From positions 1 through 54,721 of the forward strand of contig CAMDBL010000005.1 of NCBI GenBank assembly GCA_945889015.1: a stretch of DNA of 54,721 nucleotides, written 5' to 3'. Under the pieces are notes generated by a model. That model saw nothing but the letters and a program-made list of their open reading frames with translations, searched no databases and had not been told where the DNA came from. The translations under genes and the position numbers were made by a program. The DNA comes from Devosia equisanguinis (GTDB lineage Bacteria > Pseudomonadota > Alphaproteobacteria > Rhizobiales > Hyphomicrobiaceae). Positions 29,911-39,484 of the stretch are shown here, piece after piece; position 1 is the first letter of the stretch, and each line of letters opens with the position of its first letter.

Positions 29911-31560
29911 CTACGTCATGTACGCCGTGAACTTGGTCTGGGCGGCGCGGGCGCCCCAGAACGTCTTCACGTTGATGATGGCGACGCGGCCCTTGTCGAC
30001 CTCGGCCTGTCCGCGTTTCAGCGCCGGGGCGATTCCCTCGATCGTGTCGACGAACTCGCCGTAGGCGCCCAGGCACTTGAACATCTCGTGGTAGGGGGTG
30101 TAGCCGAGCTCGCGGCCCGCCTTCTCGCGCTTGGGGTCGCCGGTCCAGCCGCCGTTCAGCGAGATCACGACGAGCAGCGGGATGTTGTGGCGGATCGCGG
30201 TGTCGATCTCCATCGCGTTGAGCCCGAACGAGCCGTCGCCATGCAGCACGATTACCTGCTTGTCGGGCCGGGCGAGCTTGGCGCCGAGGCCGAACGGCAG
30301 GCCGACGCCCATGGTGCCGAACGGTCCGGAGTTGAGGCGGTGGCCCGCTTCGAAGGTCGGAATCCACTGGCGGCCGTAGGTCAGGATCTCCTGGCCGTCG
30401 ACGCACAGGATGGCGTCGCGCTTCATGAATTTCTTCACCTCGTCGCACAGGTGCAGCGGGTGGATCGGATCGCCGTCCGGGAAGGTGTTGCCGCCGGGAC
30501 CCTTGCGCTTGGCGTCGGCGCCGGTCTCGAGCCGCTTGCGCCAGGGCTCGTAGGTCTTCTTGGTGATCTTGCCGCCGATCGCCTCGAGCAGCTGCTGCAG
30601 AACCGCCTTGCAGTCGCCGAGCACGGGATAGTCGATGTGACGCGGCGAGGCGGCCATCTCGGCGGCGTCGATCTCGATGCGGGCGACCTTGGCGTCGGCG
30701 TTGAAGCGCGGCGGCTCGAGATGGCCCATGACGTAGTTGAGGCGGGTGCCGACGACGAGGAAGAAGTCGGCCTCCTTGAACGCCGCCGAGCGCATCGACA
30801 GGTAGGAGTGGTCATGGTCGTCGGGCACGGTGCCGCGACCCTGGGGCGTCGTGTAGAAGGGGATGCCGGTCTTGTCGACGAGCGCCGTCAGCTCCTCGCC
30901 GGCGCGGCTGTAGATCACGCCCGAGCCCGACAGGATGACCGGATTTTTCGCTTTCGACAGGCCCTCGACCAGCCGCGCGATCGACTTGGGATCGCCCATC
31001 GGCCGCTCCGGCTCGAACGGCTGGCACATCGAGAAGTCGATCTCGCTCTCCTCCATCTTGGAGAACAGCACGTCGCCCGGCAGGTCGAGATAGACGGGGC
31101 CCGGCTTGCCGGACATGGCGATGCGGAAGGCGTTGGCGATCTTCTCGGGGATGCGGTCGATGCGGTTGATGCGCTCGGCATGCTTGGTCATCGGCCGCAT
31201 GATGGCGACCTGGTCGATGTCCTGGAACACGCCGCGGCCGAAGCCGTGCAGCGGGCTCGCGCCGCCGACCACGACGAGGGGCGCGCAATCGATGTAGGCG
31301 TTGGCGACGCCGGTCGTCAGATTGATGACGCCGGGGCCGGAGGCCGCCATGCAGACCGCGGGGCGCTGGGTGAGGCGGGCGTAGGCCGTCGCCGACATCG
31401 CGGCGGCTTGCTCGTGGCGTACATCGAGCGGGCGGATGCCCTCCTTCACGCAAAAGCCCTCGGTCTCGATCATGGGCCCGCCCATGATGAAGAACAGGAT
31501 CTCGGTGCCCTGCTTTTTCAACGCCTTAGCGACAACCTCTGAGCCCGTGATCTCGGCCAT
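29911..31560 (-). CDS. Thiamine pyrophosphate-binding protein (acetolactate synthase/oxalyl-CoA decarboxylase-like)
   Basis: MAEITGSEVVAKALKKQGTEILFFIMGGP...; VRHEQAAAMSATAYARLT; GDGSFGLNAMEIDTAIRHNIPLLVVISLNGGW (TPP motif). Confidence 0.9.
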   Translation of the reverse strand: MAEITGSEVVAKALKKQGTEILFFIMGGPMIETEGFCVKEGIRPLDVRHEQAAAMSATAYARLTQRPAVCMAASGPGVINLTTGVANAYIDCAPLVVVGGASPLHGFGRGVFQDIDQVAIMRPMTKHAERINRIDRIPEKIANAFRIAMSGKPGPVYLDLPGDVLFSKMEESEIDFSMCQPFEPERPMGDPKSIARLVEGLSKAKNPVILSGSGVIYSRAGEELTALVDKTGIPFYTTPQGRGTVPDDHDHSYLSMRSAAFKEADFFLVVGTRLNYVMGHLEPPRFNADAKVARIEIDAAEMAASPRHIDYPVLGDCKAVLQQLLEAIGGKITKKTYEPWRKRLETGADAKRKGPGGNTFPDGDPIHPLHLCDEVKKFMKRDAILCVDGQEILTYGRQWIPTFEAGHRLNSGPFGTMGVGLPFGLGAKLARPDKQVIVLHGDGSFGLNAMEIDTAIRHNIPLLVVISLNGGWTGDPKREKAGRELGYTPYHEMFKCLGAYGEFVDTIEGIAPALKRGQAEVDKGRVAIINVKTFWGARAAQTKFTAYMT

Positions 31561-31698
31561 CTGCGCTTCTCCCACTCATAGCTCGGGGCCGGACCCTTGG
31601 GACCGACCCCTTGTTTTCTCTGCCCTCATATCAGCAGGTTGTGGGCCGGCCGGCAATCCGGCAGCGAGCGTCCGAGCTATGCGATCGGTAAAAGGCCC

Positions 31699-32592
31699 TT
31701 AGCGCCGTCCGGTGATCCAGGAGAAAAAGCTCGCAGGGAATTCGGCGGCGTAGTGCGGCGGGCGCGACTTCACCTCGATCGGGGGGCGCGGACCCGGATC
31801 CGGTTCGACCGCGAACCGATAGAGATGCCAGGTCGCGTGGCCGAGTACGGGCAGCACCACGGCGAGGCCGAGGACCAGCAACGCGAAGCCTGCCGCCAAT
31901 AGCGTCGCGACCACGACGCCCCACAGCGCCATCACCAGCGGATTGCGCAGCACCACCTTGATCGACGTCAGCACCGCCGCGGACACGCCCACCTCGCGGT
32001 CGAGCAGCAGCGGGAACGCAATCACGCTGACCGTCATGGCGATCACGGCGAACACCGCGCCGACTGCGTTGCCGATGAAAATCATGCCGATGCCTTCCGG
32101 CGTGGTGAACACCCGGCGCAGGAAAGCAGTCGGCGAGGCGGGCTCGTAGGCACCGAAATGAGCGGTATAGACGCCGTCCGCGATCGCGATCCAGGCGATG
32201 AACAGCGCCAGCAATAGCCCACCGAGTGCGAGGATGGACGGCAGCGAAGGCGAGTGGAAGACGTCGGTCAGGTGCTTCCAATGCATGTCGAGACCCATCT
32301 CGCGGCGCCGGCTCATTTCGTAGAGTCCGATCGCGGCGAACGGGCCGATCAGCGCGAAACCGGCCGCCAGCGGATACATCAGCGGTAGCAGGTCGTAGCC
32401 GAAGGCCAGCCGCCAGATCAGCAGCCCGGTGATCGGGTAGAGCATGTAGATGAACACCAGATGGGTCGGCATCGCGCGGAAGTCGTCGAGGCCACGGCGG
32501 AGCGCGGTGACGAGATCGGCTGGGTGGATCGTGCGCACGGCGGGCAGGGCTTCAGTCGGCTTGATCGGCGCGATGATATCGTAAGTCGACAT
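31699..32592 (-). CDS. DUF2189 domain integral membrane protein
   Basis: 298 codons, multiple TM helices; FIYMLYPITGLLIWRLAFGYDLLPLMYPLAAGFALIGPFAAIGLYEMSRRRE is typical of DUF2189. Confidence 0.85.
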   Translation of the reverse strand: MSTYDIIAPIKPTEALPAVRTIHPADLVTALRRGLDDFRAMPTHLVFIYMLYPITGLLIWRLAFGYDLLPLMYPLAAGFALIGPFAAIGLYEMSRRREMGLDMHWKHLTDVFHSPSLPSILALGGLLLALFIAWIAIADGVYTAHFGAYEPASPTAFLRRVFTTPEGIGMIFIGNAVGAVFAVIAMTVSVIAFPLLLDREVGVSAAVLTSIKVVLRNPLVMALWGVVVATLLAAGFALLVLGLAVVLPVLGHATWHLYRFAVEPDPGPRPPIEVKSRPPHYAAEFPASFFSWITGRR

Positions 32593-32979
32593 GCAGGGCC
32601 TCCTCGACCACCGGTTCGAGGTGTCAGCCTCGACGCGGTGGGGATCGCTACCGGCGCGCCCCGCGACAGTCATCCAAGATAGACCAGTCTCCATCCGAAT
32701 TCCATCGGAAAATCAGTAGGATATGCGCCAGACCCCGGATGTGGTCACTGCAGCACCCGTCCGTTCGCCCGTGCCCGGTATCGTCGCCGTAGCAACAGAG
32801 TTGCTCCACACTCACGTGGTGCCGCGTGTTTGCAAATGCCGATGCAACAGGTCAAATGCCGGGGTGGCCCTGCTCGATTCGGGGGCTGCGGCCATGGTCA
32901 GAGGGTCGGTTCTGCGTCCGGTTTCAGCGTGCAAACTCCAGCTGCGGTCGTGCGCCGCGGGATATTCGAGGAGCCAGGG

Positions 32980-34407
32980 ATGGCGGATACCACCGGTAGC
33001 GTTCCCCATGCGAGCCCGACCGACTATGTGCAGGATGGCGCCGTGTTGCTGGGCGCCAGCAAGCAGGGCCGCGACCTCGTCCCCGAGGTGATCGAGCTGA
33101 AGCTCGCCAACCGCCACGGCCTCGTCACCGGCGCCACCGGCACCGGCAAGACGGTGACACTGCAGGTGCTGGCGGAAGGCTTCTCGGCAGCAGGTGTTCC
33201 CGTGTTCGCCGCCGACATCAAGGGCGACCTCGCCGGCATCGCGGCGGTCGGCTCAAAGAAGCCCATGCTGGTCAAGCGGGCGGACGAGATCGGGCTCGGC
33301 GCGCGCTATGGCAATTGCGCGTTCCCCGTCGCCTTCTGGGATCTGCTCGGCCAGAACGGTCATCCGATCCGCACCACCATCCAGGAGATGGGGCCACTGC
33401 TGATCTCGCGGCTGCTGGAGCTGTCGGAGCCGCAGGAGGGCGTGCTCAACATTGCCTTCCGCTGGGCCGCCGATCAGCGCGCGGCGGGCGATACCAAGAT
33501 GGAGATCGTGGATCTCCAGGATCTCAGGACGCTGATCGACGAGATGGGCCGGCGCGCGGCCGAGCTGCGCTCGACGTACGGCAACATCGCGCCGGCGACC
33601 GTCGGCGTGCTCCAGCGCCGCCTGCTGGTGCTGGAGGAGCAGGGCGCCACCCACTTCTTCGGCGAGCCCGCGCTCGACATCCTGGATTTCCTGAAGACCT
33701 CCCAGGACGGTCGCGGTGTCATCAACATTCTCGCCGCCGAGAAGCTGATGGAGACGCCGCGGCTTTACTCGACTTTTCTGCTGTGGATGCTCACCGAGCT
33801 CTTCGACAAGCTGCCCGAGGTTGGCGATCTCGAGAAGCCCAAGCTGGTGTTCTTGTTCGACGAGGCGCATCTGCTGTTCGACGGCGTCTCGTCCGCGCTG
33901 CTCGACCAGATCGAGCGCGTCACGCGCCTGATCCGCTCCAAGGGCGTCGGGATCTACTACGTGACGCAGAGTCCGGGCGACGTGCCCGACCGGGTCTCGG
34001 CTCAGCTCGGCAACCGGATCCAGCATGCGCTGAGGGCGTTCACGCCGAAGGAGCAGAAGGCCGTGCGCGCGGCAGCCCAGACCTTCCGCGCCAATCCCGC
34101 CTTCGATGCCGAGCGCGTCATCCAGGAGATGGGCGTCGGCGAGGCGCTGGTCTCGGTGCTGGTCGGCAACGGCCAGCCCTCGATGGTGCAGCGGACCCTG
34201 ATCCGGCCGCCGATGTCGCGGGTAGGCCCGCTGACGCCCGAGGAGCGCGTGAGCTTCGTCAAGGCCGATACGGTCAATCGCGACAAGTACACGAAGCTCG
34301 TCACCCGCGACACCGCGCATGAGCGCATCACAGAGCTCAACACGCCCGTCGGGCAGGTCAAGGACAAGATCCGCCGCTTCGGTAGCTTGTTGGGGTTGGG
34401 CAGCTGA
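32980..34407 (+). CDS. HerA-like helicase domain (DUF853) ATPase
   Basis: LVTGATGTGKTVTLQVLAEGF (Walker A), KLVFLFDEAHLLFDG (Walker B), YYVTQSPGDVPDRVSAQLGNRIQHALRAFTPKEQKAV. Confidence 0.92.
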   Translation: MADTTGSVPHASPTDYVQDGAVLLGASKQGRDLVPEVIELKLANRHGLVTGATGTGKTVTLQVLAEGFSAAGVPVFAADIKGDLAGIAAVGSKKPMLVKRADEIGLGARYGNCAFPVAFWDLLGQNGHPIRTTIQEMGPLLISRLLELSEPQEGVLNIAFRWAADQRAAGDTKMEIVDLQDLRTLIDEMGRRAAELRSTYGNIAPATVGVLQRRLLVLEEQGATHFFGEPALDILDFLKTSQDGRGVINILAAEKLMETPRLYSTFLLWMLTELFDKLPEVGDLEKPKLVFLFDEAHLLFDGVSSALLDQIERVTRLIRSKGVGIYYVTQSPGDVPDRVSAQLGNRIQHALRAFTPKEQKAVRAAAQTFRANPAFDAERVIQEMGVGEALVSVLVGNGQPSMVQRTLIRPPMSRVGPLTPEERVSFVKADTVNRDKYTKLVTRDTAHERITELNTPVGQVKDKIRRFGSLLGLGS

Positions 34408-34453
34408 TTCAGAAGTCGGAAGACTGACGTTGCTTCTGACTTCTCACTTCTCA
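34408..34453. repeat. CAGAAGTCGGAAG/CTTCTGACTTCTC inverted repeat
   Basis: attcagaagtcggaagactgacgttgcttctgacttctcacttctcacg; same family as 3384-3487. Confidence 0.65.
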
Positions 34454-34508
34454 CGTGTTCCAGTGGCGTTGCGTCCGCTTTCATCCGCATACGACAAGGA
34501 CGTTTGCC

Positions 34509-34814
34509 ATGGCCTTCCTCAAAGGCGTTCGCTTCCGCAAGTCGATCGGCGTCCTCCCGGGCGTCAAGTTCAACATGTCGAAAACCGGTGTGTCGACCAG
34601 CCTCGGCGGTCACGGGGCAACGGTCAACCTGGGCACCAAGACGCGTTCGATGACGCTCGGCATTCCCGGCACCGGCCTCAGCTACCGGGTGCCGCTGAAC
34701 GCTTCGGCCGCGATACTGGTGGTGGCGCTGGTGCTCGCGGTCGGCATCGCCTACCTGATCGCGCCCAACCTGGTGATGACGCTGCTGCACGCCTGGCAGC
34801 CGCAGTGGTTCTGA
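34509..34814 (+). CDS. DUF4236 domain-containing small membrane protein
   Basis: MAFLKGVRFRKSIGVLPGVKFNMSKTGVSTSLGGHGATVNLGTKTRSMTLGIPGTGLSY is a clear DUF4236 signature; one C-terminal TM segment. Confidence 0.9.
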   Translation: MAFLKGVRFRKSIGVLPGVKFNMSKTGVSTSLGGHGATVNLGTKTRSMTLGIPGTGLSYRVPLNASAAILVVALVLAVGIAYLIAPNLVMTLLHAWQPQWF

Positions 34815-34828
34815 GGCAGGTCGCGCTG

Positions 34829-34892
34829 GGGTCAGCCCCCTCGCCTACACCTCTCAGTTCTCTGTAGCGGCGGGGCGAGGGGTCTGACCCCT
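34829..34892. repeat. GGGGTCAGMCCCCTCGCC-type palindromic repeat, copy 2
   Basis: ggggtcagccccctcgcc ... ggcgaggggtctgacccc, 17/18 pairing. Confidence 0.8.
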
Positions 34893-35019
34893 TTGGTGCC
34901 CCCGCCCGGCTCCCATGCACGCGCGGTCGTTGACGGCTGGCCGCGCATCCTCTTATCTCCCGCCTCGGCTGGTCGTGCGCCGCGCACCCGGCTCCCGCAG
35001 TCATTTCCGAGGCAGCGCA

Positions 35020-35520
35020 ATGATCACACCGCCGACGGCCCCCGATGGCCTGTGGTACTGGGAGGACATCAATCCGGGGGACACGATGGACCTCGGCACC
35101 TCGACGATGACCCGCGACGAGTTGCTCGCGTTTGGCCGCACCTACGATCCCCAGCCTCACCATGTCGACGAGGAGGCGGCGGCACATTCGATGTTCGGCA
35201 AGCTGTTCTCGTCGGGCTGGCATTCCTGCTGCATCTTGATGCGTCAGTACGTCGACGTGATGCTGAACAAATCCGCGAGTCTCGGCGCCGGCGGCGTCGA
35301 GGAGGTCCGCTTCATGAAGCCGGTGTTCATCGGCGACGAGCTGATGGGCAAGGCGACCTGCAAGGCCAAGCGCGCGCTCAACTCCAAGCCCGACGTCGGC
35401 ACCATGCACATGGTGCTCGAGCTGTGGAACAGCCGTGGCGAGCAGGTGCTGGCCTGGGAGGCGCACCAGTTCATGCGCCGGCGCCATCCCGGAGCCCCGG
35501 TTGCTGGAGAACGGGCATGA
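35020..35520 (+). CDS. MaoC family dehydratase
   Basis: MITPPTAPDGLWYWEDINPGDTMDLGTSTMTRDELLAFGRTYDPQPHHVDEEAAAHSMFGKLFSSGWHS. Confidence 0.9.
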   Translation: MITPPTAPDGLWYWEDINPGDTMDLGTSTMTRDELLAFGRTYDPQPHHVDEEAAAHSMFGKLFSSGWHSCCILMRQYVDVMLNKSASLGAGGVEEVRFMKPVFIGDELMGKATCKAKRALNSKPDVGTMHMVLELWNSRGEQVLAWEAHQFMRRRHPGAPVAGERA

Positions 35521-36017
35521 GCAACTATTTCGAGGACGTGCCGCTCGGCATGACGGTCGAACTCGGCCAGACCACGTTCACCCGCGAGGACATCCTGGCC
35601 TTTGCCGGCAAATGGGATCCCCAGCCGTTCCATCTGGACGAGGAGGCGGCGAAGAAATCGCTGTTCGGTGGCTTGTGCGCGTCGGGCTGGCACACCGCGG
35701 CGATGTGGTTGCGTCACAACATCGACCACCGCAATCGCATCAACAGCCAGATAACCTATCGCGGCGGCAAGCTCGCGAAGTGGGGGCCCTCGCCCGGCTT
35801 CGAGAAGATCCGCTGGCTGAAGCCGGTTCTCGTCGGCGACACCATCCGCTATACGCAGCGGGTCAAGGAGAAGATCGAGAGCAAGTCACGCCCGACGCTC
35901 GGTCTCGTCGTCGCCGACAACGAGGGCCACAACCAGAACGGCGAATTAGTGTTCGCGGTTGTGAGCAAAATCTTCGTCGAGCGCCGCAATCCCGGTCCAC
36001 CGGTAAAGAAGGACTGA
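35517..36017 (+). CDS. MaoC family dehydratase (tandem paralogue)
   Basis: MSNYFEDVPLGMTVELGQTTFTREDILAFAGKWDPQPFHLDEEAAKKSLFGGLCASGWHT; ATGA overlap with upstream gene. Confidence 0.9.
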   Translation: MSNYFEDVPLGMTVELGQTTFTREDILAFAGKWDPQPFHLDEEAAKKSLFGGLCASGWHTAAMWLRHNIDHRNRINSQITYRGGKLAKWGPSPGFEKIRWLKPVLVGDTIRYTQRVKEKIESKSRPTLGLVVADNEGHNQNGELVFAVVSKIFVERRNPGPPVKKD

Positions 36018-36028
36018 TGTTGGCCGAC

Positions 36029-36087
36029 GGGGTCAGACCCCTCGTCCTGGCGTAAGGTTCGAAACATCACTCGAGGGCGAGGGGCTG
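36029..36087. repeat. GGGGTCAGMCCCCTCGCC-type palindromic repeat, copy 3
   Basis: ggggtcagacccctcgtcctggcgtaaggttcgaaac...gagggcgaggggctg. Confidence 0.65.
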
Positions 36088-36142
36088 CCGCGTGTTGCTT
36101 CCGCCCAACCTCAATCGAACAAGAACGATAACGGAGGAAGTC

Positions 36143-36847
36143 ATGGCCGTCGTCAGGATCATCGGCACGATCGCGCTCAAGGGCCTGATCGGCGAGCACG
36201 AGCCCGCGTTCAAGGAAAAGACCGGCGCCGACATCGAGGCGGTGTGGGGCCCGACCGGCCCGCTGCTCGAGCGCTGCCGCGCGGGTGAGTCGTTCGACAT
36301 GCTGATCGGCATTCCCGACGCGATCGACACGCTGACCAAGGAAGGCCATGCGGTGGCCGGCACGCGCGTCGATGTGTGCAAGTCCATCGTCGGCGTCGCG
36401 GTGAAGGCCGGCGCCCCGCATCCCAAGCTCGACACGGTCGAGGACGTGAAAGCGGCGCTGCGCGCGGCCAAGCGCGTCACCTACACTGATCCCGCCACCC
36501 AGGCGCCGAGCGGTCTGCATGTCGCCAAGTTATTGGCGCAGTGGGGCATGACCGAGGAGATCAACGCCAAGACCAAGTTCGGCGTCGGCATTCCGGTCGC
36601 GCAGTATCTCGTCAGCGGCGAGGCCGATCTCGCCCTCCAGCAGTTCTGCGAGCACAAGCTGGTCAAGGGCGTCGACGTCGTCGGCGGCATCCCGATGGAG
36701 GTGCAGGCCATCTCCACGTTCTCGGTGGCGCTGGGCGCGAAGGCTCCCAATCCGGCTGCCACCAAGGAACTGATCGCCTGGCTCGGCAACCCCGCCACGC
36801 GCGCCCGCTTCAAGACCCATGGCCTGTTCGCGCTCGACGAGGTCTAG
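36143..36847 (+). CDS. ModA-like substrate-binding domain protein without signal peptide
   Basis: MAVVRIIGTIALKGLIGEHEPAFKEKTGADIEAVWGPTGPLLERCRAGESFDMLIGIPDAIDTL...; periplasmic-binding-protein type 2 fold. Confidence 0.8.
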   Translation: MAVVRIIGTIALKGLIGEHEPAFKEKTGADIEAVWGPTGPLLERCRAGESFDMLIGIPDAIDTLTKEGHAVAGTRVDVCKSIVGVAVKAGAPHPKLDTVEDVKAALRAAKRVTYTDPATQAPSGLHVAKLLAQWGMTEEINAKTKFGVGIPVAQYLVSGEADLALQQFCEHKLVKGVDVVGGIPMEVQAISTFSVALGAKAPNPAATKELIAWLGNPATRARFKTHGLFALDEV

Positions 36848-36857
36848 GGAAGTTCGA

Positions 36858-36962
36858 TCCCCCTCCCCTTGACGGGGAGGGGTTAGGGGTGGGGTGAGGG
36901 CCAACAACAGGCTTATCGTTTGTTTATCCCCACCCCTACCCCCTCCCCACATGGGGGAGGGA
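36858..36962. repeat. ccccctccccttgacggggaggggttaggggtgggg double-hairpin intergenic repeat
   Basis: Inverted arms ccctccccttgacggggaggggttaggggtgggg / ccccacccctaccccctccccacatgggggaggg. Confidence 0.85.
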
Positions 36963-36984
36963 ATCTCCACCAGGAGGACAGGCC

Positions 36985-37767
36985 GTGAAATGGTGCCGCT
37001 TCGAGCGTGACGGACGTCCCTCCTACGGGATCGTCGAGGGCGACCGGATCACCGCGGTCGACGGCCTGCCTTGGGGCGAGCACACGACCACGACCGCGAC
37101 CTACGCGCTCGCCAAATCCAAGCTGCTGATCCCGACCGTGCCCGGCACGTTCTTCTGTGCCGGCATCAATTATGCCGAGCACGTCCGGTTGATGGCGGCC
37201 AAGCGCGGCGCCGAGCCCGACTATCCCAAGCGCGCCGAGATCGGCTATCGCGCCAACAACGCGCTGTGCGCCCACGACGAGCCGATCGTCAAGCCGAGGG
37301 AGAGCGGTCCCAACTTCCAGTACGAGGGCGAGCTCGTCGCCGTGTTCGGCAAGCGCTGCCGCAACGCGACCAAGGAGAACGCGCTCGACCACGTGTTCGG
37401 CTGGACCATCGGCAACGACGTCTCCGAGCGCGATTGGCAGAAGTCCGACCGCACCATGTACCGCTCCAAGAACGCCGACACGTTCAAGCCGATGGGGCCG
37501 TGGATCGAGACCGACGTCAATCTCGACGCGATGGTCACGACGATCCGGCTCAACGGCAAAGTCGTGGACGAGTTCAAGACCAACAACATGATCTTCGACG
37601 CTCCGACCTTCATCGCCGAGGTGTCGAGATACTGCACCATCGTGCCCGGCGACGTGATGTGGCTCGGCACCGATCTCGTCCCCGTCAACATGACCGTCGG
37701 CGACGTCTGTGAGATCGACATCACCGGCATCGGCACACTCAGGAACAAGGTGGTGGCGGAGGCCTAG
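36985..37767 (+). CDS. Fumarylacetoacetate hydrolase family protein
   Basis: GTG start; NYAEHVRLMAAKRG..., YEGELVAVFGKRCRNATKENALDHVFGWTIGNDVSERDWQ, GDVCEIDITGIGTLRNKV. Confidence 0.93.
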   Translation: MKWCRFERDGRPSYGIVEGDRITAVDGLPWGEHTTTTATYALAKSKLLIPTVPGTFFCAGINYAEHVRLMAAKRGAEPDYPKRAEIGYRANNALCAHDEPIVKPRESGPNFQYEGELVAVFGKRCRNATKENALDHVFGWTIGNDVSERDWQKSDRTMYRSKNADTFKPMGPWIETDVNLDAMVTTIRLNGKVVDEFKTNNMIFDAPTFIAEVSRYCTIVPGDVMWLGTDLVPVNMTVGDVCEIDITGIGTLRNKVVAEA

Positions 37768-39227
37768 CCGCCCCGCCCCCTCAAGGGCTTGTCCTCGATC
37801 AGCATCAGGCAGGCGAGGCCGATGAGGGCGCCGACCGCGGCGAGCGCGAAGATCGGGCCGAAACCGATGGTGTCGCGGGTAGCAGCCGGGATGCCAGTCG
37901 CTGCCGCCCCACGCATGCCCAGGTTGGCGGCGATGCCGGATACGGCCGCCGCTGCACCCAGCGTGGCGATGCCGATGGCGCTACCGAGCGAGCGCAGGAA
38001 CTGCAGCAGGCCGGTCGCAGCACCGAGATCGCGCACGTCGACGGCATTCTGCACCGCGACGGTGGTGATCGGAAAATTTGCGCCGAGGCCCGCGCCGATC
38101 ACCAGCATCAGCAACTCGGCCACCGCCAGCGGCACGCGTCCGCCGGTCGCCGCCATGATCGCGAGGCAGCCCGCGGCCGCGGCGAGGCCGACGACTGCGC
38201 TGATTCGATAGTTCCGGATGCTGGTTCCGCGCCGGCCGACGATCAGCGAGCCCAGCACCGCGCCGGTCATGAACGCGATCAGCGCGAGGCCGGCAAGCGA
38301 GATCGACAGGCCCTGCACGAGGTGCAGGTAGATCGGCAGGAACACGGTGAGGCCGGTGTAGGAGGCCATCACGAAGAATGAGCCGGCGGTCGCGGCGGCG
38401 ACGGTGCGGTCGCGAAGGATCGGCAGCGGGATCAGCGGCTCGGCCGCGCGCAGCAGCCGCGCGACGAACACTGCCCCCGCGAGTACCGCCGCCGCCAGCA
38501 GTCCCAGCGTCTCGGGCGAGGTCCAGCCGGTGCGCGGTCCGCCCCAGGTCAGGGCCAGCATCAGCAGCACCGTCGTCGTCACCACGAGCGCCGCGCCCGC
38601 GAGATCGAGGCTGTGCTCGCGCCGTTGCCATTTCAGCCGCTTCAGCGGGCCGTTGCAGATCAGCAGTGCGGCGAGGCCCAGCGGCAGGTTGACGAGGAAG
38701 ATCGCGCGCCAGTGCACATGTTCGGCGATGAAGCCGCCGGAGACGGGACCGGCGACGCTGGCGAACGCCCATGCACCCGAGATGTAGGCGACGTAGCGGC
38801 CGCGCTCGGCCGGCGGCACCACGTCGCCGATGATGGTCTGGGCGAGCACCAGCAGACCGCCGCCGCCGAGGCCCTGGATGGCGCGGCCGGCGATCAGCGT
38901 GGCGAGGTCGGGTGCGGTCGCCGAGACCACCGATCCGAGCAGGAACGTGCCGATCCCCGCATACAGCGTGAAGCGGCGTCCCTTCAGGTCGGCGATCTTG
39001 CCGTAGAGTGTGGTGACGGCGGTGGCGGTGACGAAGTAGGCCGACACCACCCACGACAGGAACGCGGTGTTGCCGAGGTCGGCGCCGATGATGGTGATGG
39101 CTGGTGCGATGCTGGCCTGGTCGATGGCGGCGAGCAGCATGGCGACGAGCGCGCCGACGACGGTGATACGCCGCTCGCGCTCCGCCGCCGGCGGGTGTGC
39201 CAGGGGTGTGGGCCCGGTCGTGTTCAT
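37764..39227 (-). CDS. MFS transporter, DHA2/EmrB-type multidrug permease
   Basis: 487 aa, about 14 TM segments; LLAAIDQASIAPAITIIGADLGNTAFLSWVVSAYFVTATAVTTLYGKIADLKGRR. Confidence 0.92.
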   Translation of the reverse strand: MNTTGPTPLAHPPAAERERRITVVGALVAMLLAAIDQASIAPAITIIGADLGNTAFLSWVVSAYFVTATAVTTLYGKIADLKGRRFTLYAGIGTFLLGSVVSATAPDLATLIAGRAIQGLGGGGLLVLAQTIIGDVVPPAERGRYVAYISGAWAFASVAGPVSGGFIAEHVHWRAIFLVNLPLGLAALLICNGPLKRLKWQRREHSLDLAGAALVVTTTVLLMLALTWGGPRTGWTSPETLGLLAAAVLAGAVFVARLLRAAEPLIPLPILRDRTVAAATAGSFFVMASYTGLTVFLPIYLHLVQGLSISLAGLALIAFMTGAVLGSLIVGRRGTSIRNYRISAVVGLAAAAGCLAIMAATGGRVPLAVAELLMLVIGAGLGANFPITTVAVQNAVDVRDLGAATGLLQFLRSLGSAIGIATLGAAAAVSGIAANLGMRGAAATGIPAATRDTIGFGPIFALAAVGALIGLACLMLIEDKPLRGRGG

Positions 39228-39484
39228 GCCTTGCCCCGTCGCCCGCTCACGTCATGCTCCCGCAAGTTTGTTGTGGTTACAGTCGGCGAGGCCGGTGACC
39301 CGGTCAACGGCCAAGTGACCCGAACGCCCGGCGGGCAGGGGTGAGGCGTGCGCCGCGCAGGGCTCGGAGGAACCGGCCGTGCACGGTGCTGGTTTAGCGG
39401 CAGACGCCGGCGCTGGTGGCCGGTCGGAGAATCGCCCAGGTTAGGACACCGTTCACGGGCGAGATCATGAGTGAGGATACAGAC

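Noticed and set aside
28687-31542. 951-aa + strand ORF
   Set aside because: Antisense to the Bug and TPP-enzyme genes; shadow-ORF composition.
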